A stretch of DNA of 64,000 nt. Source: Novosphingobium terrae (lineage in GTDB: Bacteria > Pseudomonadota > Alphaproteobacteria > Sphingomonadales > Sphingomonadaceae). The notes below the pieces were generated by a model. It ran no database searches, was not told the origin of the DNA, and was given only the letters and a program-made list of their open reading frames with translations. The position numbers were made by a program, and so were the translations under genes. Positions 27,048 through 35,124 of the stretch are shown here, one piece after another (position 1 is the stretch's first letter; every line of letters begins with the position of its first letter). Location: assembly GCF_017163935.1 (NCBI RefSeq), contig NZ_JABVZR010000003.1, positions 148,688 through 212,687 on the forward strand, written 5' to 3'.

Positions 27048-27581
27048 TTAGAATTCAGGGCTGAAATCGCTGGCCGGTTCGCTGGCCTTCCGGCGACCAC
27101 GCCCGGACGGGGCGGGGTTTTCCGAAGGGTGCCCGCCACCCTCGCCCATGCCATCGCTGGCGTCACCCCCATGGCCCTGCCCTGCGGTGCTCTCGCCAAG
27201 GCCGTCGCCCTGCTGGGGCGCGCTGGTGAGGTCCTGACGGGGGCGGCGGCGCGTCCATGCGATGTTGTAGGTTTCGGGTCCGTCCTGCTGGTCTGCGCGG
27301 AACAGGGCGATGCTCAAGGGGCGATCCATCGAGGGGTCTTCGATCTGACCCTGATAGAAAATTTCGCCGGTCGAGCGTGCTTCCTGCTCGAACAGGGCCC
27401 CGACCCTCACCCAAGTATTCGCGCGCGTCTTGGCCATGATTTCATATTTCGGCGCGGTGGGCTTGGGGTTGTTCAAGAGACGAAGGCCGATCGTCATGCT
27501 GATGGCGAGAGTGTCGATACGCCCGATAAGAACGCCACCGTTCTGGCCGTTGTCGCGACGGGTGATCTGACCGATGTTCAT
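27048..27581 (-). CDS. DUF736 family protein
   Basis: A 177-residue protein. The first ~115 residues are a DUF736 domain: MNIGQITRRDNGQNGGVLIG, TIGLRLLNNPKPTAPKYEI and TWVRVGALFEQEARSTGEIFYQG. The remaining ~60 residues are a disordered G/P/S-rich tail with a basic GRGRRKA patch that could touch nucleic acid. A GGAG site eight bases before ATG 27581 sets the start. DUF736 genes are hallmark cargo of alphaproteobacterial conjugative plasmids and are often highly expressed, but no activity is established. Confidence 0.85.
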   Translation of the reverse strand: MNIGQITRRDNGQNGGVLIGRIDTLAISMTIGLRLLNNPKPTAPKYEIMAKTRANTWVRVGALFEQEARSTGEIFYQGQIEDPSMDRPLSIALFRADQQDGPETYNIAWTRRRPRQDLTSAPQQGDGLGESTAGQGHGGDASDGMGEGGGHPSENPAPSGRGRRKASEPASDFSPEF

Positions 27582-28474
27582 AAGCTTTACTCCGATAGTT
27601 GGCCATGTGGGCCGTTGTTTAGTGTCTGTCGGCGTCCTCGCCGCCGACATTTACTTAATACAACGTCCGCCAGATCCGGTCTATATCATTGTTTTCTTGA
27701 CCTAAATCCGATCGCTTCTGGTGAGCCGGAGCATCAAAAACGCCGCGCGGTAGCGCGGCCGCAAACAACGCCCGGCCCCGACCAGGGGCCGGTTCCCCTT
27801 CGGGCCACCGCGCACACACACGCTGCCGCCTGTCCATCGCCTCCGGAGCCGCCGTCGCAGGACCCAAGAGGCGCGGGCGTGACCGGGGGGCAAGCCAAAT
27901 CACGGAGGGTCCGCCCGGCTTGCCGGGTGGATACCGTTATTTTGCTTGAAGGCCCTCCAGATCGCCAGGCGATCTGGAGGGCCTGACCCCCGGGCGCGGC
28001 CGTGCCACGCAGGGAGCCTGGGAGGGCGCGTAGGAGGTGATGGACAGGCCTGGTGCAAGGCTGGCCGCCCTGTCGGACGGCATCGTCCGGCAGGGCCTCA
28101 AGCAAACCACATGCGGGGCTCCGCCCCGCCCCGCTTGGCCTTTCCCCTTCTAGCCCTGACCGTTACCCGTTAGGGCGCAGACGGCCCCTCGGGCCGGCTG
28201 CGTGAGCTTGGGTCGTAAATTTGCCGCGAGGCAAATTCAGGGCCCTAGCGAATAGGGCAGGTTTAGCACGGGCGCACCGCGCCCGGGCGCGCTCCCCGCC
28301 CCTCGCCTCTGCACGCTCCAGACCACCAAACCGTCCTCAAGGTCTACCAGAACCGACCTGCCAGACCCCAAGGCCGCCGGTATCTGAAGACCGGCCAAAA
28401 ATCTTCGCTCAGGTTCCGACAGGACCTGCACTTGGCCCTAGATCCTGCCATACCTGATGAACGCAAGGACCAGC
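27582..28474. other. Gene-free region with large inverted structure
   Basis: About 890 bp without a plausible gene. It holds a perfect 16-bp inverted repeat with a single central base (27951-27983), flanked by a pair of inverted copies of GGAGGYGATGGACAGGC (27828-27844 minus orientation, 28033-28049 plus orientation). It also holds a perfect 8-bp hairpin with a GCGA tetraloop (28218-28237). Together these look like a structured DNA or RNA locus between two divergent genes. Confidence 0.6.
27951..27983. repeat. Perfect 33-bp palindrome
   Basis: GGCCCTCCAGATCGCC and its exact reverse complement are separated by one A. It is at the centre of a looser inverted arrangement (see the enclosing region). 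It could be a cruciform-forming site, a protein dyad or a bidirectional terminator. Confidence 0.85.
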
Positions 28475-29308
28475 ATGACCGACCCCATCACCCCCGATCC
28501 GACCACCGTCTGCGAAGCGCTTCTGCTCACCAAAAAGCAGCGCTATCTCGACAAAGAGATCCTGCCCAGCGAGAGGGAGATCATCGACCGCCTGATCACG
28601 CGTCGCCTTGAGCTTCCCGAAGCCTATCGGGAGCTCCACGACAAGCTCGCCCAGCATCCCGATGCGCTGGACACGATGCTCGGCACTCTCCTCAACACGG
28701 CAGCCTTCTGGAACCCGCAGCGGATTGCCGAGATCCGCAGCCAGCGCACGCAATTGCGCGAGATCAATGGCAAGATCGGTTCGCTCGCGGCCGAATTGTC
28801 CGAGCTGCTGGAAGAGCGCACGCAGCTCCATGAAACCTCCGGTTTCCTGAGCGAAACCCATAGCCATATCGGCCGGGTGATCCAAGGGGCTGCGCGCGAC
28901 AACCCCATGTTCGACGACTATCTCGCAATGCCCCTGCGGCAACTGCGCGGCCAGTTCGATTCCAAATATTGGCCCACGATAGAAGCCTGCCTCGCTGAAC
29001 TTGCGCGGGACGCCTATGGCGCCTCCCCCGAAGCCTCGGATCCCCTGACCGCTGCAGCGACAGCAGGGCTGCGCGGCTCGCTCACCGACTATTTCGAGGC
29101 GCTTGCTGCCGGCATCGATGAGAATGACACCAACAGCTGCGGCCCCATTCCCGCCGGACTGGTCCTGAGCGACAGCACGCTTGCCAGCCTGGTCAATTGT
29201 GCGCTCGACCTTGACCCCGACACGATGGTGGATGCTGCCTATGTGAAGGGTCTGCGCCAACGCCGCCGCACGCGTAGCAAGAAGCGTCAGCCGTCCCGAC
29301 GCTCATAG
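28475..29308 (+). CDS. Hypothetical protein, helical
   Basis: A 277-residue protein of unknown family. It has a long coiled-coil-like segment (residues ~85-130: IRSQRTQLREINGKIGSLAAE and ELSELLEERTQ) and a basic C-terminus (RQRRRTRSKKRQPSRRS). AAGGA seven bases upstream supports ATG 28475; a start at 28457 lacks such a site. The basic tail suggests nucleic-acid contact, but no domain is recognised. It is followed, after a strong dyad, by a serine-recombinase gene on the same strand. Confidence 0.7.
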   Translation: MTDPITPDPTTVCEALLLTKKQRYLDKEILPSEREIIDRLITRRLELPEAYRELHDKLAQHPDALDTMLGTLLNTAAFWNPQRIAEIRSQRTQLREINGKIGSLAAELSELLEERTQLHETSGFLSETHSHIGRVIQGAARDNPMFDDYLAMPLRQLRGQFDSKYWPTIEACLAELARDAYGASPEASDPLTAAATAGLRGSLTDYFEALAAGIDENDTNSCGPIPAGLVLSDSTLASLVNCALDLDPDTMVDAAYVKGLRQRRRTRSKKRQPSRRS

Positions 29309-29381
29309 GGCCAGCCAACCCGCTGCATCGCAAGCCACGCGCCGGCCATGCGCAATCGCCGTGTCATCCAGCCACCCCCAG

Positions 29382-29424
29382 ACTGTCAACCATGAGAATT
29401 TTTCGAAAATCCATGGTTGACAGT
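29382..29424. repeat. Strong dyad upstream of the resolvase gene
   Basis: Perfect 13-bp arms (ACTGTCAACCATG at 29382-29394, CATGGTTGACAGT at 29412-29424) enclose a 17-bp spacer that contains the palindrome TTTTCGAAAA. It lies 51 bp before the recombinase ATG. Position and size suit a recombination (res) subsite or an autoregulatory operator. Confidence 0.65.
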
Positions 29425-29474
29425 TTCTACCCTGAGAACCATTCTTAAAAAGAACAGACCGACTGGATATTCCC

Positions 29475-30047
29475 ATGAAGCTCGGTTATGCAAGAACATC
29501 GTCATCGCAAGATGAAGAATTACAGCGCCATACGCTTGCTGTCGCCGGAGCGGACAGAATATTCGTGGATCGCGGGATCAATGCCGGCAGGGTGTTGAAA
29601 CCAGCTTGGGCGGACATGCTCCGCTCTGCCAAACGCGGCGATGAAATTCTTGTCAGCAATCTGGATCGTGTCGCCTCGTCCTTGAGCACATTGCTGATAG
29701 AGCTGATGCTACTTGAGCGCCTTGGGCTCTCGTTCCGATCAACGGGCGATGCCATAACGTGTGAACCGGGCGACGGGTTTTTCAGCCATGTGCGCGCGCT
29801 TGCGGATTTCAGCCGCAAGGCAGCACTGGCCCGCGCGCCGCATCACACGGATCTGGCAGAGCCCGGCCCGGGGCCACGCGATCACCTTCGCAGGAAGGGC
29901 GGCCATGCGCCGCAGATCAGCGCGGCCCAGTGGGAAGACTACAAATCCATGATGGCGCCGCCGCTCTGCGTGCCGGTGTCACAGATCGCATTGCAGGCCG
30001 GCGTTTCGCGCGCGGCCATCTACAAACGGCTCAAGAAGGATGGATAG
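29475..30047 (+). CDS. Serine recombinase (resolvase family), atypical active site
   Basis: A 190-residue protein of the resolvase/invertase family. The N-terminal GYARTSSSQDEELQRHTL carries the catalytic serine region, RGDEILVSNLDRV matches the core strand, and the end (VPVSQIALQAGVSRAAIYKRLKKDG) is the usual C-terminal HTH. Compared with gamma-delta resolvase, the second Arg of the D-R-x-x-R motif is a Ser here (DRVASS), and the Arg of the mobile loop appears to be Lys. It may be impaired or variant in catalysis, or act mainly as a DNA-binding protein. It is followed without gap by a GTG-started gene. Confidence 0.8.
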   Translation: MKLGYARTSSSQDEELQRHTLAVAGADRIFVDRGINAGRVLKPAWADMLRSAKRGDEILVSNLDRVASSLSTLLIELMLLERLGLSFRSTGDAITCEPGDGFFSHVRALADFSRKAALARAPHHTDLAEPGPGPRDHLRRKGGHAPQISAAQWEDYKSMMAPPLCVPVSQIALQAGVSRAAIYKRLKKDG

Positions 30048-30560
30048 GTGGACAGCAACACATGGCTTCGGGGCGTCAATGTCGACGCCACACTGATCGA
30101 GATCCGCGATGATGAGCATCGCGTCTGGGAGGAGCGCGCCCTGGCGGGCGCCAGCATCGGCACAGATCCGGTCGCGGGCCTCCAGGCGGTCATAGAACTC
30201 GACTTCGCGGTGAGTGCCATGCTGCGCGGCGATCACAATGGCAAGGGCGCGCTGGCACGCATCCTGGGCGCGCCGGGGCAGGACTATCAGCGCGCGCTTT
30301 GGTACAATCTGGCGGGCCGGCACCCCCTCACGCTCGCCAGCGCGGTGGCCGCGCTGCGCCAGCTGATGACGGCGCGCGCCGAAATGTGGCTGTCGGCGCA
30401 GCGGCTCGGCCTTGAACCGACCAAAGAGCCCGAGCCCTATTTCACCGATCGGCAGGAAGGCCCGCGCGGCACCTTCAGCGCGGCCTTTTCGCTTGGCAGC
30501 CATTGGCGCGATATCGCGCAGGGCGCCCTCACCCGCAAGACGGAAGAAGGCAGATTATGA
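30048..30560 (+). CDS. Hypothetical protein
   Basis: A 170-residue protein starting with GTG immediately after the recombinase stop, with AAGGA in the end of that gene as a ribosome-binding site. It begins MDSNTWLRGVNVDATLIEIR and is mostly helical. No domain was recognised. The stop overlaps the start of the DUF1173 gene (ATGA), so the two are translationally coupled and likely work together. Confidence 0.7.
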   Translation: MDSNTWLRGVNVDATLIEIRDDEHRVWEERALAGASIGTDPVAGLQAVIELDFAVSAMLRGDHNGKGALARILGAPGQDYQRALWYNLAGRHPLTLASAVAALRQLMTARAEMWLSAQRLGLEPTKEPEPYFTDRQEGPRGTFSAAFSLGSHWRDIAQGALTRKTEEGRL

Positions 30561-31741
30561 AGCAGACCTATCACCTGCTGGGCGCCGACGTCGCTGCCGA
30601 CGATCCGCGCCTCCCCGAGCTGCTGGAGCGCGCCTACACCGCAAAGGTGCGCCCACTCTGCCGCTGCCGCAGCGATGTCGATCTGGCACTCTACATCGCC
30701 CACCGCCATGGCGGGCATGTGCTTGCCCGCATGCCAGAGACGGGCCCGCAGCATGCGCCCTGGTGCGACTATTATGATGCCCCGGATCATCTCACTGGTC
30801 TGGGGCAGGTGCGCGGCTCGGCGGTGGTCGAGGATGCCGAAAGCGGCGAGACCACGCTCAAATTCGGCTTTCCGCTGGCGCGCGGTACGGCCCGCACCGC
30901 GCCTTCGGCCTTCTCCAATGAAAAACCCCCGGTCAAGTCAACCGGGGCGCGGCTGACTATGCGGGGGTTTCTGCATTTTCTGTGGGATCGGGGCGAGCTC
31001 ACCCATTGGCGCCCGCGCATGGCGAGCAAGCGCAGCTGGTACATCGTGCGGCGCCAGATGCTCTATGCAGCCCAAGGCTGCCGGGTGAAGGGCAACAGCC
31101 TGGGACAGGTGCTCTATGTGCCCGAGACCTTCAACCTCGACCATAAGGATGAGATCGTCAGTCGGCGCATGTCGCAGCTGGGCCCGGTCCGCTCCTCGAA
31201 AGACGCGATCATGGTGGTGGTCGGCGAGATCAAGATGCTCGATGCCACGCGCTATGGCGAAAGGCTGACGCTCAAGCATCTGCCCGACCTGCACTTCTTC
31301 ATGGATGAGGACATGGCCCGCCGGTTCAACCGGACCTTCTCCGAGGAACTCCAGCTGTGGCGCAGCCATGAAAAGGAGGATCACCTCATCATGGCCGCCA
31401 GCTTCTCGATCAGCGCCAAGGGCACACCCCAGCTCTATGAGATCGCGGTCATGCCTGTGACGCGCGAATGGCTGCCCTATGAGAGCCTCGATGAAAGGGC
31501 CCTGATCGTCAAAGCGGTCGGCGAGGGGCGCAGCTTCGTCAAAGGCCTGCGTTACAATCTGCAAGAGAGCAAGCCGATCGCCAGCCTGACGCTGCAGGAC
31601 ACCGGCGCCCGCGCGACCGCGGTGCATCTCGCGCGCAGCCTGCCCGACCCGGCCTATGACGAAGAGGTCGCGCAGCTCATGCGAACGCCGGGCCTTGCCC
31701 ATACGGTATGGCGGCCCGGCGATGCATTGGCGAAGCGGTGA
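30557..31741 (+). CDS. DUF1173 family protein
   Basis: A 394-residue protein. The N-terminal part has a Cys-rich patch (RPLCRCRSD and HAPWCDYYD) that resembles a small zinc site. The central region (TMRGFLHFLWDRGELTHWRP, then KRSWYIVRRQMLYAA) and the C-terminal region are typical of the DUF1173 family as remembered. ATG 30557 is set by the ATGA overlap with the upstream gene. DUF1173 proteins occur on conjugative plasmids and integrative elements of Proteobacteria; no function is proven. End of a short plus-strand operon (recombinase, hypothetical, DUF1173). Confidence 0.75.
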   Translation: MKQTYHLLGADVAADDPRLPELLERAYTAKVRPLCRCRSDVDLALYIAHRHGGHVLARMPETGPQHAPWCDYYDAPDHLTGLGQVRGSAVVEDAESGETTLKFGFPLARGTARTAPSAFSNEKPPVKSTGARLTMRGFLHFLWDRGELTHWRPRMASKRSWYIVRRQMLYAAQGCRVKGNSLGQVLYVPETFNLDHKDEIVSRRMSQLGPVRSSKDAIMVVVGEIKMLDATRYGERLTLKHLPDLHFFMDEDMARRFNRTFSEELQLWRSHEKEDHLIMAASFSISAKGTPQLYEIAVMPVTREWLPYESLDERALIVKAVGEGRSFVKGLRYNLQESKPIASLTLQDTGARATAVHLARSLPDPAYDEEVAQLMRTPGLAHTVWRPGDALAKR

Positions 31742-31750
31742 GGCAGAGGA

Positions 31751-31981
31751 TCAGCCGCGCGGGCGAGCCGTGTTTGCGAAACGCAGCGCGCTGGCGGCCT
31801 GCGAGGTTGAGAGGCTGACGGCGGCCAGCTGGCCGGCATAGCGCTCGACGATATAGGGCTGGCAGTCATTTCCGGTCTTGAGCACGGCCCAGTCCTCGCC
31901 ATCCTCATCATGGCGCTGATCGGCAATCCCCTGGGCGTTGAACAAGGTCGCAAGCGAGCGGGCGGTCATCACATTGTTCAT
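31751..31981 (-). CDS. Small hypothetical protein
   Basis: A 76-residue protein (MNNVMTARSLATLFNAQGIAD...). A GGAG site before the ATG and codon use similar to its neighbours support it. It is convergent with the DUF1173 gene, 9 bp apart. No family recognised; it is probably the last gene of the minus-strand accessory cluster that starts near 38.8 kb. Confidence 0.6.
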   Translation of the reverse strand: MNNVMTARSLATLFNAQGIADQRHDEDGEDWAVLKTGNDCQPYIVERYAGQLAAVSLSTSQAASALRFANTARPRG

Positions 31982-32012
31982 GGTTTGATCTCCACGACCC
32001 GGTGTCGCTCAA

Positions 32013-32618
32013 TCACGGCGATTTGGCAAGCGGCTTTGCTGCCGGCACGAGACTCCAGGGCCGCTCCATCAGTTTGGAGAGCCGATAGAGCCCGCCATTG
32101 TCGCCGCGCAGCATGACCTTCCCGCGATAGGTCACGATGGTGAAGGCGCGCGCCTCATAATCATCGGTGAAGCGCTGCGGTTCGGGCAGGATGAGCCGGT
32201 CTCCGGCCTTGGGCTTGGGCCTTGCAAGAAGCGCGAGCCGGGCCCGGCAAGCCTTGCGCCATGCCTCCGCATGGTCGTTGCGGGGCGTTCCTAAAAGATC
32301 GAGAACCGAGGCCGGGCAAGTCTGGTCGTAGGGCCCCATGGTTTCGGTCAAGTCCTTGTAACCGAAGTGCTCGCCCGATTGCGACTTCGGCTTCCAATGG
32401 ACCAGGCAGATGATCGCAAGGGCAGGCTCGGCCCCATCCTGCCCATAGGGCTCCACCGCCGCATAATAGACGCGACCCTGCCAGACCGATTTGAGGACGC
32501 GCGATCCTCTCGTCCTGCCCTTCTCGGGATCGGGTGCATAGGTGAGTTGATCGTCGAGATAGGTTTTGGGCGTGCGAAATCCGCCCATACCGCCCAGCGA
32601 CATGTAGAGCCAACCCAT
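32013..32618 (-). CDS. DUF6927-like hypothetical protein
   Basis: A 201-residue protein with a Gly-rich start (MGWLYMSLGGMGGFRTPKTY), an alternating-strand middle (VYYAAVEPYGQDGAEPALAIICLVHW), and GYKDLTETMGPYDQTCPASVL, a pattern I associate with DUF6927 plasmid proteins. AAGGAGG six bases upstream fixes the start. Function unknown; conserved in the small-gene clusters of alphaproteobacterial plasmids. Confidence 0.72.
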   Translation of the reverse strand: MGWLYMSLGGMGGFRTPKTYLDDQLTYAPDPEKGRTRGSRVLKSVWQGRVYYAAVEPYGQDGAEPALAIICLVHWKPKSQSGEHFGYKDLTETMGPYDQTCPASVLDLLGTPRNDHAEAWRKACRARLALLARPKPKAGDRLILPEPQRFTDDYEARAFTIVTYRGKVMLRGDNGGLYRLSKLMERPWSLVPAAKPLAKSP

Positions 32619-32649
32619 AAGGGCCTCCTTGGTTCGGTGTGAGGTGAGG

Positions 32650-32946
32650 TTAGAGACGTTCAGCCGCGATCAGGCGCCCATGGGCGTTGACCGCCGGGGG
32701 CTGATCGGGGTCGAGATTGACGCCGGTCTGGTCGAAGGGATCGAGGCATTCCCAGATCCTCTCGCGCGCATTGAAGCGGAACCACCGCCCGCCCTTGCGC
32801 GGATCGCGATAATCATGGGCCAGCCATTGGAGGTCGCCCTCGGCCGACGGACTATGCCCGCGACCGCTGCGCTCCAGCGCAGCGCCGCCCCGCCAGATCA
32901 GCTTGGGGGGCGGCACCATCAGGTCGAGCAGGGGAAAGTCCCCCAT
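32650..32946 (-). CDS. Hypothetical protein
   Basis: A 98-residue protein (MGDFPLLDLMVPPPKLIWRGG...). The ATG at 32946 lies 3 bp after the DUF3768 stop, so it is probably read from the same transcript; a TTG at 32952 is an alternative. A tryptophan-rich segment (LQWLAHDYRDPRKGGRWFRF) stands out. No family recognised. Confidence 0.65.
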   Translation of the reverse strand: MGDFPLLDLMVPPPKLIWRGGAALERSGRGHSPSAEGDLQWLAHDYRDPRKGGRWFRFNARERIWECLDPFDQTGVNLDPDQPPAVNAHGRLIAAERL

Positions 32947-32948
32947 GC

Positions 32949-33311
32949 TCAATAATCCTCGGGCAGCATGATGGTGAGCACCCGCGTGGTCTTGCTCGCA
33001 TCGGCCGGATCCTCCGATCCATTGACAAGCTCGGCATCGTAATAGCCAATCGTCAGCCAGATCGTCCGGTCCCGAAAGGGAATGGCCGCGAAATCCCGCT
33101 CAGGCCGGGTTTCGGCAAAGGTGCAGTGCCGCACCGCCCGCAACAGCGCTGCCTGCATCAGCATCATGGCGGGGAAATTGTCCAGATCGCAGAAGGCGGC
33201 CAGACAGCTGCGGGTCGTGACCACGCGCGCATTGCGATCGAGGCCCTGACGGGCCCGGTCGTTGAGCCGCGCGATGGCTTCCGTCCGGTTCGGTTTGGTT
33301 TGGGTCGCCAT
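32949..33311 (-). CDS. DUF3768 family protein
   Basis: A 120-residue protein. Features of DUF3768 are IARLNDRARQGLDRNARVVTTRS near the start, and IWLTIGYYDAELVNGSEDPADASKTTRVLTIMLPEDY at the C-terminus (given here as two adjoining pieces, IWLTIGYYDAELVNGSED and PADASKTTRVLTIMLPEDY). AAGGAGG precedes the ATG. The family is common on alphaproteobacterial plasmids and has no known activity. Confidence 0.82.
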   Translation of the reverse strand: MATQTKPNRTEAIARLNDRARQGLDRNARVVTTRSCLAAFCDLDNFPAMMLMQAALLRAVRHCTFAETRPERDFAAIPFRDRTIWLTIGYYDAELVNGSEDPADASKTTRVLTIMLPEDY

Positions 33312-33323
33312 GCCGGGCCTCCT

Positions 33324-33569
33324 TCAGCAGGACATGTCTTCAAGGGTCGAGACAAGGCCGTCGAAATCCTCCTCTGGACCGAGCAAATCGGCCATCAGGA
33401 TAACGTCGGCGATCACGATCCCATGGTTGGCGGCCAGGTCGCGCAAATAGCCGAACCGGTCGAAATTGCCCTCCTCCTCATAGCGATCGAGGCGGATCGT
33501 CCGGGCGCGGTTGAGCCGTTCGACGGTGGCGAGCGACACACTGTCGATGGCAAGCGTCACTTTGGTCAT
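33324..33569 (-). CDS. Small hypothetical protein
   Basis: An 81-residue acidic protein (MTKVTLAIDSVSLATVERLN...). CTGAAAGG before the ATG matches the ribosome-binding sites of its neighbours. It has a conserved-looking motif EEEGNFDRFGYLRDLAANHG. Family not recognised; part of the minus-strand accessory operon. Confidence 0.65.
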   Translation of the reverse strand: MTKVTLAIDSVSLATVERLNRARTIRLDRYEEEGNFDRFGYLRDLAANHGIVIADVILMADLLGPEEDFDGLVSTLEDMSC

Positions 33570-33581
33570 GGGGTGAGCCTT

Positions 33582-33956
33582 TCAGACGGAGGGGGTGGAG
33601 GGAGCCGCGAGAGCGGCAACGACCGGATCGAGCTCGAAGCCCAGGGCACTGGCCATGCTCATCGCAAAGAGCAGATCCTCTTCCTCCAGCAGGAAGGACC
33701 GCGCGATCGCGGCCAGGCTGTCGCCCTGCTTCGGGCTCAGGCCATGCAGGTGCCCGGCCTGCGCGGTGATCGCAAAAGGCCAGGTGTGAGCCACCCCCAC
33801 AACGCGCTCCGACAGGCTGACAAGCGTATGACCCGAAGCGATCTTCTCGTCGCTCTAGGTGGCATCATAGGCGTTGCCGGTGGTTTCCAGGGCGTGGAGC
33901 CGGCGCGGAGTGAAGGCGAAGCGGTCGCTTGCGCCCAGACTGTCGTCGCTGAACAT
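33582..33956 (-). pseudogene. Hypothetical gene interrupted by an in-frame amber codon
   Basis: Reading from ATG 33956, preceded by the cluster's usual GAAAGGA site, the frame gives MFSDDSLGASDRFAFTPRRL, then HALETTGNAYDAT, and meets TAG at 33857-33855. The same frame then continues for 90 codons (SDEKIASGHTLVSLSERVV, GVAHTWPFAITAQAG ...) to a stop at 33582. Both halves have coding-like composition, so this was one ~124-residue protein. The downstream half could still be made from an internal start near 33800. Sequencing error, recent loss or amber suppression are the possible explanations. Family not recognised. Confidence 0.65.
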
Positions 33957-34037
33957 GGGGGAGGTCCTTTCAAACGAGCGGAATTGCTCGCCCTCCTCCT
34001 CCCCCCTCTCCTTTCGCGGCGCGCAGCGCCTCACGGC

Positions 34038-34703
34038 CTACCAGACGAAGGTGGGCAGTTCGGGAAGCGCGGGCGCGTCCCGATCAAACATCAGCCAGGG
34101 GCATCCGCAGGCACGGGCGCGCTCGCAGCAAGCCCGCAGATCATCGGGCATGGCAACCGCGTCCAGATCCTCGGGCACATAGACGAACCAGCCATAATCG
34201 GCCTTGGTGAAGGCCGCGAAGGGCGCCGTATCGAGCCACTCGGTACAGGTGTCATGCTGGAGATGGAGCGTCGTGAGCACGAGCATCGCTTCGGTCGGCC
34301 CCGTCCGCATGCCCTCCGCCAAGGCGACCGTGCGTTCCAGGCGAACACGCAATGCCCCCAGATTGGCCACGGTAAGATTCCCCGGAACCGTGAGGATCTC
34401 ACTTGCGGAGCGGACGGCATCGAGTAGAGGCTCGGCCAGATCCCTGACCTGCAAAAGCGCGCGCTGCGCGTCGATGCGCGCGATTTCGGCAGGGTCAGTG
34501 ACGGTGAACTCCTCCAGCGTGACATCCCCGCAGTCGTTGCACCACTGCTTGTCGAACTCGCTCAGAAGAACGCTTTGCTGCGTCACCACATCCCAACCGG
34601 CATTGGCATCGTTGCCGCAGCGCTGGCCGTGGCATGTCGGGCAGCGATAATCGAGATAGGCCAAAGGAGCGCAAGGCTCCATGTCCTTGGGGGCTTCAGT
34701 CAT
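34038..34703 (-). CDS. Zinc-ribbon/DUF5983-like hypothetical protein
   Basis: A 221-residue protein. The N-terminus has two CxxC knuckles (YRCPTCHGQ and WCNDCGD), suggesting a bound zinc. The C-terminal ~70 residues (YGWFVYVPEDLDAVAMPDDL, then RACCERARACGCPWLMFDRD) resemble DUF5983. RBS-like GAAAGGA precedes the ATG. The gene overlaps the 3' end of the next upstream gene by 8 bp. Function unknown. Confidence 0.68.
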   Translation of the reverse strand: MTEAPKDMEPCAPLAYLDYRCPTCHGQRCGNDANAGWDVVTQQSVLLSEFDKQWCNDCGDVTLEEFTVTDPAEIARIDAQRALLQVRDLAEPLLDAVRSASEILTVPGNLTVANLGALRVRLERTVALAEGMRTGPTEAMLVLTTLHLQHDTCTEWLDTAPFAAFTKADYGWFVYVPEDLDAVAMPDDLRACCERARACGCPWLMFDRDAPALPELPTFVW

Positions 34704-35109
34704 GGTGGCAATGTCCTTTCAGGGTGGCGGCGGGCCGGGCGTCTGCGCCAAGAGGCGCGCGCAGCGCGCGGCGAAGGCGCTGCACATCGCCCTGCCGCTC
34801 CAGCAGGGCGGCAAGGCAATCGGCGGCACTGTCGACGAAGGCGGGATGCTCGGGATCGCTCATCTCGATGACCGCGGCGACCAGCTCGATCACCTCGGCC
34901 ATCTCGCGCGCCAGCGCCATGGCCCGCACATTCGCGGTTGCTTCGGGATAAGCGCGCACAGCGCTCTGCTGAATGCGCGCCACCAGCTGGTGAACCCCGT
35001 TCACAGGGTCGTAGCTGGTGACATCGCTCACCCAGTCATAAGGCCAGTCGCAGCCGCAGCGCCGCAAGGTCGTGGCCGCCCAGCGGCCCTCGGTTGCAGA
35101 TGTGTTCAT
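34696..35109 (-). CDS. Hypothetical protein
   Basis: A 137-residue protein (MNTSATEGRWAATTLRRCGCDWPYDW...). A GGAGCG site precedes ATG 35109; the frame is open four codons further. Mostly helical, no domain recognised. It overlaps the zinc-ribbon gene downstream by 8 bp, so it is co-translated with it. Confidence 0.65.
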   Translation of the reverse strand: MNTSATEGRWAATTLRRCGCDWPYDWVSDVTSYDPVNGVHQLVARIQQSAVRAYPEATANVRAMALAREMAEVIELVAAVIEMSDPEHPAFVDSAADCLAALLERQGDVQRLRRALRAPLGADARPAATLKGHCHHD

Positions 35110-35124
35110 GACACGCTCCATGGA

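Noticed and set aside
27734..28105. Frames of about 120 codons on both strands around the 33-bp palindrome
   Set aside because: Their similar translations arise from the inverted DNA structure; composition is low-complexity and not coding-like.
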